Assembly (NCBI GenBank): GCA_018894105.1 | Contig: CM032117.1 | Coordinates: 33,646,501 to 33,710,500, forward strand | Length of the DNA stretch: 64,000 nucleotides | Reading direction: 5' to 3' | Source: Jacaranda mimosifolia | Lineage: Eukaryota; Streptophyta; Magnoliopsida; Lamiales; Bignoniaceae | Part shown: positions 26,483 to 38,204 of the stretch, one piece after another | How positions within the stretch are numbered: position 1 is the stretch's first letter | Layout: each line of letters opens with the position of its first letter | Made by a program: the position numbers and the translations under genes | Notes under the pieces: model-generated | What the model saw: the letters and a program-made list of their open reading frames with translations, nothing else | What the model was told of the DNA's origin: nothing | The model's database searches: none

Positions 26483-26640
26483 CTAAATTTTGTACCTTAA
26501 TCTGAGAGATTTATACTTGATTTCTTGACAATTATACTTCATTTAGGCAATTATGTATTTGATTTAGCGTAATTTTACATGTTGTCTGAGATATTACTGA
26601 TTTTGTGCCTCAATCTGGGAGATTTATTCTTGATTTCTTG
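26483..26640 (+). repeat. Array E seed: ~1.3 copies of a unit expanded in MULE-2
   Basis: GTACCTTAATCTGAGAGATT, then GATTTCTTGACAATTATACT and GATTTAGCGTAATTTTACAT, then a second start TGCCTCAATCTGGGAGATTT. The equivalent place in MULE-2 (62,475-63,400, reverse strand) holds about eight copies of the related unit (GTACCTCAATCCGGGATAAT...). Here it directly follows the transposase stop. Confidence 0.75.
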
Positions 26641-29300
26641 ACAATTGTACTTCATTCACATGATATTATACTCAAAACCACTGTCCAGTTTCATTTTAAC
26701 AGAAGTGTACTTTTGTACTTTATTTCACTCACATTGTACTCAAATTCAATGTCCAGTTTCAAATTAATTAAATTGTACTTCAACACAACAACATTTATAC
26801 TTTGTTTGTTCTACGTTTGTACTTCATTTCCCTCATATTGTACTCAAATTCACTACAAAATTTCAAATGAATTAAATTGTACTTCAACACAACACCATTT
26901 ATACTTTGTTTGTTCTACGTTTGTTCTTCATTTCCCTCACATTGTACTCAAATTCACAACCTAATTTCAATTGAATTGAATCGTACTTCCGCATAGCACC
27001 ATATATACTTTGTTAGTTATGAGTTTGTACTTCATTTCCCTCATATTATACTCAAATTCATGGCCAAATTACAAATGAATTAAATGGTACTTCAACACAA
27101 CACCATTTATACTTTGTTTGTTCTACGTTTGTACTTCATTTCCCTTACATTGTACTCAAATTCATAGCCCAATTTCAATTGAATTGAATTGTACTTTCGT
27201 ATAGCACCGTTTATACATTGTTAGTTATGGGGTTGTCCATCATATTGTACTGAAATTCACTGCCCAGTTTCAACTGAATTGATATGTACTTCAACATAAC
27301 ACCATTTATAATTTGTTTGTTCTATATTTTCACTTCATTTCGATCATATTGTACTCAAATTTACAACCCCATTTTCAATTGAATTGAATCGTACTTCCAC
27401 ATAACACCATTTATACTTTGTTTGTCCTACGTTTTTCCATCATATTGTACTAAAATTCATTGCCAAATTACAAATGAATTAAATTGTACTTCAGCACAAC
27501 ACTATTTATACTTTGTTTGTTCTACGCTTGTACTTCATTTCCCTCACATTGTACTCAAATTCACAGCTCAATTTCAATTGAATTGAATCATACTTCTGCA
27601 TAGCACCATTTATACTTTGTTAGTTATGGATTTGTACTTCATTTCCCTCATATTGTACTCAAATTTACTGCCAAATTAGAAATGAATTAAATTGTACTTC
27701 AACATAACATCATTTATACTTTGTTTGTTCTACATTTGTACTTAATTTCTCTCACATTGTACTCAAATTCACAGCCCAATTTCAATTGAATTGAATCGAA
27801 TTTCCGCATAGCACCATTTATACTTTGTTTGTTCTACGTTTTTCCATCATATTGTACTCAAATTCACTGCCAAATTTCAAATGAATTAAATTGTACTTCA
27901 ACACAACACCATTTATACTTTGTTTTTCTACGTTTGTACTTCATTTCTCTCACATTGTACTCAAATTCAATGTCCAGTTTCAAATGAATTGAATTGTACT
28001 TCAATGTAACACTATTTGTACTTTGTTAGTTATGGTTTTGTACTTCATTTCCCTCATATTGTACTCAAATTCACTACAAAATTTTAAGTGAATTAAATTG
28101 TACTTCAACACAACACTGTTCTCAAAACTGCTATCCAGTTTCATTTTAACAAAAATGTACTTTTGTACTTCATTTCACTCACATTGTACTCAAATTCAAT
28201 GTCCAGTTTCAAATGAATTGAATTGTACTTCAACGTAACACTATATATACTTTGTTAGTTCTAGGTTTGTACTTCATTTCCCTCACATTGTACTCAAATT
28301 CAATGTCCAGTTTCAAATGAATTAAATTGTACTTCAACACAACACCATTTATACTTTGTTTGTTCTACGTTTGTACTTCATTTCCCTCACATTGTACTCA
28401 AATTCAATGTCCAGTTTCAAATGAATTAAATTGTACTTCAACATAACACTATTTATATTTTGTTAGTTCCAAATTTGTACTTTATTTCCCTCATATTGTA
28501 CTCAAATTCTCTGCAAAATTTCAAATGAATTAAATTGTACATCAACACAACACCATTTATACTTTGTTTGTTCTACGTTTGTACTTCATTTCCCTCACAT
28601 AGTACTCAAATTCAATGTCCAGTTTCAAATGAATTGAATTGTACTTCAATGTAATACTATTTGTACTTTGTTAGTTATGGGTTTGTACTTCATTTCCCTC
28701 ATATTGTATTCAAATTCACTGCAAAATTTCAAATGAATTAAATTGTACTTCAACACTACACCATTTATACTTTATTTGTTCTACGTTTGTACTTCATGTC
28801 CCTCACATTGTACTCAAATTCACAGCCCAATTTCAATTGAATTGAATCGTACTTCAATACAACACAATTTATACTTTGTTTGTTCTACGTTTGTACTTCA
28901 TTTCCCTCACATTGTACTCAAATTCACAGCCCATTTTCAATTGAATTGAATCGTACTTCCGCATAGCACCATTTATACTTGTTAGTTATGAGTTTGTCCA
29001 TCATATTGTATTGAAATTCACTTCCCAGTTTCAACTAAATTGAAATATACTTCACTTCATTTCCCTCATATTGTACTCAAATTCAACTTCATTTCCTTGG
29101 TATTGTACTAAATTTCACTAACAAATTTCAATTAAATTGAAGTGTACTTCAGCACAACACCATTTGTACTTTGTTAGTTCCAGGTTTGTACTTCATTTCT
29201 TCTCAGTTTCATTTTAATAGAAGTGTACTTCAACGTAAAACCATTTATACTTTGTTAGTTCTATATTTGTACTTCATTTCCATCATACTATACTGAAATC
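26641..29300 (+). repeat. Minisatellite array B (~105-bp unit) downstream of transposase
   Basis: The unit runs TTGTACTTCATTTCCCTCAC, ATTGTACTCAAATTCA, then a CAGTTTCAAATGAATTGAAT block and CACCATTTATACTTTGTT. CATTTCCCTCA landmarks fall about 104-107 bp apart over more than 2.5 kb, roughly two dozen copies. Several GTAC sites occur per unit. It fills the intergenic space between the two convergent MULE genes. From 29,300 to 29,473 a unique stretch matches MULE-2 at 61,095-61,190. Confidence 0.9.
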
Positions 29301-29473
29301 AAAATATTATAAATACTTGATAGAAAATTACACTTACATAAAAAATAATATTATAAACAAAGTATGCTTCAATTTACATATATATTTACATACAAAGTAT
29401 GATTCAAGCCCTGACATTTTCATGACTTAAAATGGTATATGCTATATGTCCACGATATTCATCGATCTTGATG

Positions 29474-30697
29474 GGTGTCGAATCCAACAAAAATAAATTC
29501 CTACTCTAGAAATATGATTTGTAATCAGTGGGAGTAGGGTCGTGTTCCACAGGGACTGGTAAATTTTGTTTCCTTTAAGTGTACTAAATAAAATAAAATA
29601 GAATGGGGATTTTTATAAAAATGAAAACTAGAATTTTAGAAGTAAAATAAATCACAAATAAAATAAGAAATTAATAAGAATGGAATCTAGCTTAAGGTAA
29701 AATCTCAGTTTGGTTCACAGATCTGATCATTGATACAAAGATTAATTCCTCTTTTCTTGAATAGACTGGTTATAGTTACTCAGACGCCATAATAACCAAT
29801 CTCTCCTTCCTATTTCGATAACTAAGAGAAGCTCGTTAGTTATTTTCCTTGCTAATAAACAATCCTAAAGAAATGCTCATAGGATTTAATTTATCAATAG
29901 CATTAAAAACTAGAGAGACCCAGCACTAGCCAACAAACACACACAAGTGAGGTTCATTTAGACTAGATTATTTATCCACATAACATAAATCACGCATGTG
30001 GTCACCACACATAACCATGTTATTTGCCATAAATATTAGAACAATTAAACAATTACAGATTTAATGTTCTAATTGACAGAACAATTATTCTAAGTTATCA
30101 AATTTGGGCCCTAAATTCAATGTACTTGAATAATCGTAATGAAAATGGAAGATAAATAAATACTCAAGGAATAAGGAAAACAAATTAAATCAATTAGATT
30201 TCACAAATACTAAAGAACCAAAACTTCGATAATTCCTTAGGCTAAAAAAGAATTTAGCAACTCATATCTGAGAGAAAAAGTGCAAGAAACTAAAAATATG
30301 CTAAACAAAAGAATGAAAAACTCCCTTATAAAAGAAACCTAGTTCCCTATAAATAGCCTACTACTCCTAATGAAACACAGAAACTAATAAGAGTCCTACC
30401 AGAATAGGAAAACTAAAATTATCCTAATTAAAGAAATAAAAATTAAAATATTCCAAGAATATACAATTGCCAAAACATGTCCGCACTCGAATTATTTCCT
30501 TCTTTCATTCTCGTCTCATCGAGAATGCGATCTTCGTTCCAAACATGTCAAATGCTCGATTTTCAACTGCACAAGCTCGAATCTTCAATTTGCTTCACAA
30601 AATATAAAATGAAAGTTAAAACCCAACAATTAAGCATTTTTATTTTTGATCACAAGGGGAAATTAAACAAATAAAAAGACAAAAATGCAACTTAACA
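29474..30697. mobile_element. Unclassified 1.22-kb insertion in MULE-1 flanked by GATG
   Basis: The GTAC-rich context stops and a segment without minisatellites begins GGTGTCGAATCCAACAAAAA and ends GACAAAAATGCAACTTAACA. It is bracketed by GATG at 29,470-29,473 and again at 30,698-30,701, a possible 4-bp target duplication. It includes the phrase GTGGGAGTAGGGTCGTGTTC. I see no long ORF, no inverted ends and no Helitron end. MULE-2 has this region deleted, so it does not help. The class is unknown, and both boundaries are inferred. Confidence 0.5.
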
Positions 30698-31689
30698 GAT
30701 GTCAATTGTTTTAGCAGTGCTCTAGTACTCGATTGTGTCTATAGCAAAACATTCTGTCCAAAGGCACACATAAACACCACAATCCAGTGAACCTTGTTGT
30801 TGTCTGCATTTTTTTACTTTCATGTTTTCGTCCACACGACACCCCAACGAAAACTTCATGTACCGAGAATAGAATGCAACCTACAAAAATATTGATCAGT
30901 TGTTGACTCCCTGATTTATGAAGAAATCTTAGGGAAATGAAGCAAACTTATAATGGCACTAACTATCGATTTGTATTCGGGGGGCATTATTTAATTCATG
31001 TACAAGAAAAAATGAGTCGAGGTGTCGAGGACAACCAAGAACTAGTGATAGTGCCAAAATCGATAGGAGTATGAAACGACAATGGTTTACAACATCCAAC
31101 GTGAGCTCCTCAAATCTTTACGGGTGAAGGAGTTAAGGTTTTTTATGAACTCCACAAATTCTACATCCGTAATATCCTGGATGTTGTGTCCCTCGAGTTA
31201 GTCTAATATATCTTTCTATGAAGTATAAAACTAATGGTTAAACTTATTGGAAATGTGAACTAAATTAAGTTAGGAAACCACCGCATACCTGCGCTATTGT
31301 GGACGTAAACCACACCTTGTGGTGACTCTCGTTGCCGAAAGATGGGCTACATAATATTAACATGTAGCAATGCACTATGCCACCGGTAAGTTTTCCTCCA
31401 AACTCACAAAAGTTTTTTCCATCTAAAAAGTGTCTTTCTCCTTTCCAGACAGTCACCCTACACAATTGTTAATTGTTTGTTCAGACACAAATTTATCTAA
31501 AAGAAAAATAATAAGCAAATTTTGTTACCTCAAATTATCTCTTCTGAGAAAGTTGTCGATAGCTTCTCGCTCTTCTTTTGGAATACTAGCACGACCTCTA
31601 TAATCAACCCTTCCTCTATAGGGATCAAGCGATTCAATCTTTGAGCTGGGTGGTTCATCTGCCTCCTAGATTGGACTGTTGTCTTCTGT

Positions 31690-32930
31690 CTCTTAGGGTA
31701 CAAAACATAGCACATTAGGTACAAAGTATCAACTATTGAAGTACAAAATATCAGCACATTAAGTACAAATATCATGGAGTACAAAATATCAGCACATTAA
31801 GTACAAATATCACAACATGGAGTACAAAATACTAGCACATTAAGTGTAGATATCACCAATATGGAGTACAAAATATCAGCATATTAAGTACAGATATCTC
31901 CAACAGGGAGTACAAAAGATCAGTACATCAAGTACAGATATCTCCAACATGAAGTACAAAAGATCAGCACATCAAATACATATATCTCCAATATGGAGTA
32001 CAAAAGGTCAGCACATCAAGTACAAATATCACCAACATCGAGTACAAGATATCATCACATTAAGTACAAATATATCCAACATGGAGTATAGGATATCATC
32101 ACATCAAGTACAAATATCTCCAATATGGAGTACAAAATATCATCACATTAAGTACAAATATCACCAACATGGAATATAGGATATCATCACATCAAGTACA
32201 GATGTCTCCAACATGGAGTACAAAATATCAGCACATCAAATATAGATATCTCCAATATGAAGTACAAAAGATCAACACATTAAGCAAAAATATCTTCAAC
32301 ATGGAGTACAAAATATAGCAGATCAAATACATATGTCTCCAACATGGAGTACAAAAGATCAACACATCAAGTACAAATATCAACAACATCGAGTACAAGA
32401 TATCATCACATTAAGTATAAATATCACCAACATGGAGTACATATATCATCACACCAAGTACAGATGTCTCCAACATGGAGTACAAAATATCAGTACATCA
32501 AGTACAAATATCTCCAACATGGACTACAAAATATCAACATATTAAGCACAAATATCTCCAACATGAAATACAAAATATAGCAGATCAAGTACATATATCT
32601 CCAACATGGAGTACAAAAGATCAGCACATCAAGTACAAATATCAACAACATCGAGTACAAGATATCATCACATTAAGTACAAATATCACCAACATGGAGT
32701 ATAGGATATCACACATCAAGTACAGATGTCTCCAATGGAGTACAAAATATCAGCACATCAAGTACAAATATCTCCAACATTGAGTACAAAAGATCAACAC
32801 ATTAAGCATAAATATCTCCAACATGGAGTACAAAATATAGCACATTAAGTACAAATATCAACCAATCAAGTATAAGATATCATTACATTTAGTACAAACA
32901 GATAGTTTACAAATGGAATGCAAATAGCAA
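31690..32930 (-). repeat. Minisatellite array D (~44-bp unit) in the protease gene
   Basis: On the plus strand the unit is GAGTACAAAATATCAGCACA followed by TTAAGTACAAATATCACCAA and CATG, repeated about 27 times with small changes. Each unit has two GTAC sites. It separates the basic linker exons from the C-terminal protease exons, so it appears intronic. The short ORFs with HQVQIS-like repeats are artefacts of the array. Confidence 0.9.
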
Positions 32931-34589
32931 AAAATCAAAACATTAAGTAGATTACGACACCTTCTTCTCTTCTTGTTCTTTATTTTTTTGTGCACGAGCA
33001 TGGGGACGATAGGTCTTTGTCACTTGTCTTGCACGTTTAGCTGGTGTGGTGCTCAGAGGGCTGACAAAATCTGGAGATTTTCTTTTTGACTTCCTGTCAG
33101 CTCGATTACGCACATCTATCACAATTGAGGACATGACATTTGCCACTTCAATCTCAGATTCCTCAAACTCTACCACATGAATTGGTACATTAAGTTCTAT
33201 CTTCAAAGGGATGGGGGAATCTGAAAGATCATGACGGTATTTTGTTCGACTTTCTTCATCTACCGTACCATCAGATTCATCCCGTTCTTTCTTTGCATCA
33301 TCTAGAAAATCATGTCCCCCCATCATGTAAATACTCATCAGCTTCCTGTTCATGCTCCCCCTCCTCAACTAGACACTCGTCCTCACCCTGATCCTTCATT
33401 GGCATCGCATCGAATAAAGCAATATTTTCTTTCAATGTTTTAATTTCTTCATCTTTCACTTTAATAATTGCTTCATATATAGTATGATCACAAATATGGA
33501 CTTCACTGATAGCAGTACTGGAAGCCTCTGATTTCTTGATCAAAACTGCTAATTCAAACTCCTCTAGAGTAGGGTTGAGGGCTACAACCTATTACAATGA
33601 AAATAATTATCAAATTCAAATTATTATACAAAAAACTAATAATAAATTATTACAATTATTACCATATCTGCTATAACTTGTTTCAATTTATTCTCTGCCT
33701 CCTCCACATTATTTGGGAGTTTGCTATCCTTCTATTGGTAAAAACGTGGAAACTCAAACAAACTCTCTGGTGAACCCAGTGATGGGATGCGTTCGTAAAC
33801 TCATGCCTGTCATTCATAAATTGAAAAATTATACTCACTTAAATATAAATATAATCAATGTTATTAGAAAAATGAAACAAACACTTACCATCAAACCAAC
33901 TTTGCACCCGTTAATGTACTTCTTTGTTCTTTCTCCATCTCCTCCTAAATGGTTCCTCATATCTTGGACAAGAAAATTGTATGCAGCTTGCCACATGCAT
34001 ACTGACCAACTCTAGACAAATTATCCAAGCATGGTAGGAGAAATCATGGAGTCCAATAATTAGATATTGGAAATAGAAAACAATTAAAAACAAAAAGTAT
34101 GTACAACCTACAAAAATCATTCAAGTCCTCCTCACTATCCTTATATACATACTTCTCAAACTTTTTTGCTATTTCAGATCTAGTTATATTCTGCAGCTTT
34201 CCAGAAAAAAGGCGGTCAAATGTTGAAGACTTCATCTTCAATGTTATATCAACAAATTGCCCCACATGTGGCAACCCTAAAACCATAGAAAATTCAGTTG
34301 CAGAAAAAGGAACCTCAACCCCCTTCACAAAAAGAAATGACAGCTTTTTTGGGTCAAACCTCCTAAGTAAAGCTTCAAGACAAATGAAGCTTGAATTTAA
34401 CTTAGGCATATCCATGTATATATAGAAATGGGTCTTCTTCAATGCATCAAAATATTTTGACCCCATCTTGGACTTCACAAGCTCCAATTTACTCTTGAAA
34501 ATATTGGGGGGAGCAACAAGAGCAAACCTCATAATATCTTGGCTTTGCTGCAATCAGATAAAGAAAAATTAGTATATAAATAGATTATA

Positions 34590-36690
34590 AACTAATACTT
34601 TTTGATAATGTGTACTAAAAGCTTGAATACTTTGTACTATAGATGCTTATAAAATGTATTGTAGATACATAGATTATATACTACGCTTTCAGTTAGTGTA
34701 TACTGCAGGCTTGAATGTTTTATACTACAGTTGCTTGTAAAATATACTGCAGATACACAAATTATATACTACACTTTCAGTTAGTGTATACTACAGGCAT
34801 AAATGTTTTGTACTATAGTTGCTTCTAAAATGTACTACAAATACATAGATTATATACTACACTTTGAGTTAATGTATACTGCAGGTTTGATGATTTTGTA
34901 CTACAGATGCTTATAAAATATGCTGCATGTACACATATTATATATTATACTTTCAGTTAATGTATACTACAAGCTTGAATGATTTGTACTACAAATGCTT
35001 CTAAAATGTTTTGTATTACATATGCTTCTAAAATGTACTGCAGTTACACAGATTATATACTACACTTTCAGTTAGTATATACTGCAGGCTTGTTAATGTA
35101 TATTGCAAGCTTGAATGATTTGTGCTTTCAGTTATTCTATACTGCAAGCTTGAATGTTTTTGTACTACAGATGCTTCTAAAATGTACTGCAGTTACACAT
35201 ATTATATACTAAGCTTTCAGTTAGTGTATACTACAGGCTTGAATGATTTGTACTACAGATGCTTCTAAAATGTTTTGTATTACAGATGCTTCTAAAATGT
35301 ACTGCAAATACACAGATTACATACTACACTTTCAGTTATTTTATACTGCGGGCTTGAATATTTTGTACTACAGATGCTTCTAAAATGTACTACAGTTACA
35401 CATATTATATTTGTTAATGTATACTGCAGGCTTGAATGATTTGTACTACATATGCTTCTAAAATGTACTGCAAATACACAGATTACATACTACACTTTCA
35501 GTTGTTCTATACTACAGACTTGAATATTTTGTACTATAGATGCTTCTAAAATATACTACAGTTACACAGATTATATTCTATACTGCATGCTTGAATGTTT
35601 TGTACTACAGATGCTTCTAAAATGTATTACAGTTACACATATTATATATATACACTATAATTTCATTTAATCTGCAGGCTTGAATATTTTGTACTACAGA
35701 TGCTTCTAAAAATGTACTGCAGTTACACATATTATATACTACACTTTCAGTTAGTGTATATTGCAAACTTGAATGATTTGTACTACAGATGCTTCTAAAA
35801 TGTACTGCAGATACACAAATTATATACTACACTTTTAGTTATTCTATACCGCATGCTTGAATGTTTTGTACTACATATGCTTCTAAAATGTACTACAGAT
35901 GCACAAATTACATACTACACTTTTAGTTATTCTATACTACAGGCTTAGATATTTTGTACTACAAATGCTTCTAAAATGTACTGCAGTTACACATATTATA
36001 TACTACACTTTCAGTTATTCTATACTACAGGCTTGAATGTTTTTGTACTACAGATGCTTCTAAAATGTACCGTATGTACACAGATTATATACTACACTTT
36101 CAGTTATTCTATATTGCAGGCTTGAATGTTTTTGTACTACAGATGCTTCTAAAATGTACTAAAATGTACTGCAGTTACACATATTATATACTACACTTTC
36201 AGTTATTCTATATTGCAGGCTTGAATGTTTTTGTACTACCGATGCTTCTAAAATATACTGCATGTACACAGATTATATGCTATAATTTCATTTAATCTGC
36301 ACGCTTGAATGTTTTATACTACAAATGCTTCTAAAATGTACCACAATTACACAGATTATATACTACACTTTCAGTTGGTGTATACTGCAGGCTTGAATGT
36401 TTTTATACTATAGATGTTTCTAAAATGTACTGCAGTTACACATATTATATACTACACTTTCAATTATTCTATACTGCAGGCTTGATGTTTTTGTAGTTAC
36501 ACAGATTATATACTACACTTTTGCCTAATGTGTACTGCAAGCTTGATTGTTTATACTACATTTGCTTCTAAAATGTACTGCAATTACTCATATTATATAC
36601 TACACTTTTGCCTAATGTGTACTGCAGTCTTGAATGTTTTGTACTATACAGATAATGTACTGCCACTTTCAGATAATTTTACCGTATAAT
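34590..36690 (-). repeat. Minisatellite array C (~87-bp unit) in first intron of the protease gene
   Basis: The plus-strand unit is GCTTGAATGTTTTGTACTAC, AGATGCTTCTAAAATGTACT, GCAGTTACACAGATTATATA, CTACACTTTCAGTTAGTGTA, TACTGCAG, about 87 bp and repeated about 23 times. Each unit has two or more GTAC sites. It lies between exon 1 and the DUF1985 exon. The matching intron of MULE-2 carries the same family at 59,690-60,990. Confidence 0.9.
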
Positions 36691-37214
36691 TTCATCATAT
36701 AATTTTAGGAAAAACGAAGTATAAACCCCAAAAAGGTGAAGTACAACTTTTATACCTTTCAAGTACAAATCAGAAACTTCCCATCTCACAACAAAAATCA
36801 TATATATATATCAAATGGGCTCAAGTGTTTAACAACTAAAAAAGGAATAAAAATCCTAAACATGATAAAATAGACAAGAAATAAGTGTAACACTGAAAAA
36901 TCACAAACATTTAAAACTGTAAATGCAGAAAACATACCTTTGATTCTTTTGCTCACTTCTTTTTGTACTTCGCTTCTTGGCTGCTGTTTCTCCTTCCATT
37001 GTCGCAAAAAAATGACAGAAATTTTGGTGTCTTTTTTTTTTTCTCTTTGTATTCTCGCGTCAATGGCAGAGGAATGGTTTCGCGCCCTTTTGTTTGGCCG
37101 CTTCGAGAAGTCATCGATTTCAGGAAAAAAAAAGGGGGGGAAAAAAAAAGGAAAGCATTCTTCTTGAAGAGAATAATGCATTTCTCAAGTATTTTTGTTA
37201 TTTTTTCCAGCTAC

Positions 37215-37355
37215 AAGGATATATGAGTCTATTTAAAAGATATGGTGAGTGATTTCCAAGTTTTGTGAAAAAGTGGGGAGTTTAGTGTGTAAAAATTCAA
37301 ATAGGAACTGATCATTAAAATGAAAATAGGGTTAGATATTTTTTTCTAATTAACC
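37215..37355 (-). repeat. Right terminal inverted repeat of MULE-1
   Basis: Reverse-complemented, it starts GGTTAATTAGAAAAAAAT and contains GATCAGTTCCTATTTGAATT, ACACACTAAACTCCCCACTT and TTTCACAAAACTTGG. It is nearly the same as the MULE-2 end at 59,060-59,200 and pairs with the left end at 19,427-19,600. The protease start codon is about 220 bp inside. Confidence 0.82.
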
Positions 37356-38204
37356 GTACCAATAATAGGTAGAACAATATGAAAATTCATTGTTATGCAG
37401 CTACAAAGTTATTTTGCTCTACAAAATTAATGAAAATCAAATATATGATAAAAATAATGGGAGGCTATAAAAGAAATAATGGATTTTTTTAGTACATAAA
37501 TTATTGTAGGAGAAATTTTAAGAGCTTTTTGTATACTGATGGTTATAGGAGAAAAAATAGGAGTTACTCAGTATATGGGTGACTGTTTGAACATTATTTT
37601 ATAATTTTAACTTAATTTAATTGAATGCTTGAAATAAGTAGAAGGATAAATTCAATACATTCAAAAATTGGTATCATAACTATGAAATATACATGAATTT
37701 GTAATTTGATCCTTAGTAATGTATTTCTATTTTTATATTAGAAAAATTAAAAGGTGAAATTCATAAAAATGTATGAAATAAACTTCCCTTTTAGAGACAA
37801 AAAGAACTTTCCTTTTATAATAGTGTGTATATATAAATATATATATATATATATTTTTGTAATGATGAAAGTATGATTGGAGAATAGTTCTTTTGGATGA
37901 ATAGTCAAAGTATTTTAGGTATTATCTTGTATATTTTGGGAGGTGAGATTGGAAAATGTGACGTATACGATGATTTATGTTTCTACAAAGGTGGGTATCA
38001 AATAAATAGGAAAACCATATGAAAACCAAGAGGCTAAATTGGCATGATAGAAGGTATGATCCAAATAAATATAAATAACCAGTACTGATGCATATGTCTC
38101 ATGAACCATAGGCCTGATGGAAGCAATCCAAACTTTAATTGCTTAAATGAAACATACTACTAAATAAAACTTCTCCAGGTATAACAAGAGCTCAAATAGG
38201 TTTA
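37356..38204. other. 3' flank of the HD-ZIP III gene
   Basis: AT-rich sequence between the end of MULE-1 and the HD-ZIP III stop codon. It should contain the 3' UTR and poly(A) site of the minus-strand gene in its right-hand part. A (TA)n microsatellite lies near 37,827-37,852. No other gene is seen. Confidence 0.5.

Larger units (their letters stand above)
30702..36999 (-). pseudogene. DUF1985 / Ulp1-like (C48) cysteine protease gene of MULE-1, broken
   Basis: Exon 1 (36,999-36,938) starts MEGETAAKKRSTKRS. After an array-filled intron, the DUF1985-type exon (34,547-34,108) reads SKMGSKYFDALKKTHFYIYM and VPFSATEFSMVLGLP. Following exons (about 34,040-33,660) contain NLSRVGQYACGK and GSPESLFEFPRFYQ. 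Charged linker exons (33,543-32,952) hold a basic KSKRKSP stretch. Another array-filled intron follows, then the C-terminal protease: HYH, with the next Trp codon turned to a stop, FLVVLD, and QQQGSLDCGVYVCLW with the catalytic Cys in DCG. The family removes SUMO-like tags, but MULE copies are of unknown use. One base is missing from exon 1 compared with MULE-2, and several stops and frameshifts exist. Exon borders in the middle are approximate. Confidence 0.83.
19427..37355 (+). mobile_element. Giant Mutator-like element MULE-1 with transposase and Ulp1-like genes
   Basis: The left end begins GATTAATAGAAAAATAA. The right end, reverse-complemented, begins GGTTAATTAGAAAAAAAT. Both then share TCATTTT..TGATCAGT, CC.ATTTGA and CTCCC..TTTT blocks over about 150 bp. 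Between the ends lie a MuDR-like transposase gene (plus strand) and a DUF1985/C48 protease gene (minus strand), a gene pair known from plant MULEs that carry Ulp1-like domains. At about 17.9 kb it is very large, mainly because minisatellites fill its introns and intergenic space. Both genes are broken. A second copy in opposite orientation starts at 59,060. No exact 9-10 bp target duplication was found; CCGTACGTA on the left versus CCGTACCAA on the right is only a weak candidate. Confidence 0.85.

Noticed and set aside
31949..32783. ORFs with repeated HQVQISPTWSTK-like units, considered as a repeat protein
   Set aside because: The 44-bp unit is not a multiple of three, so frames change from unit to unit; the ORFs are chance and the array lies between protease exons.
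34979..36295. ORFs with YILHFQLFYIAGL repeats inside array C
   Set aside because: Translations of the 87-bp minisatellite, not a gene.
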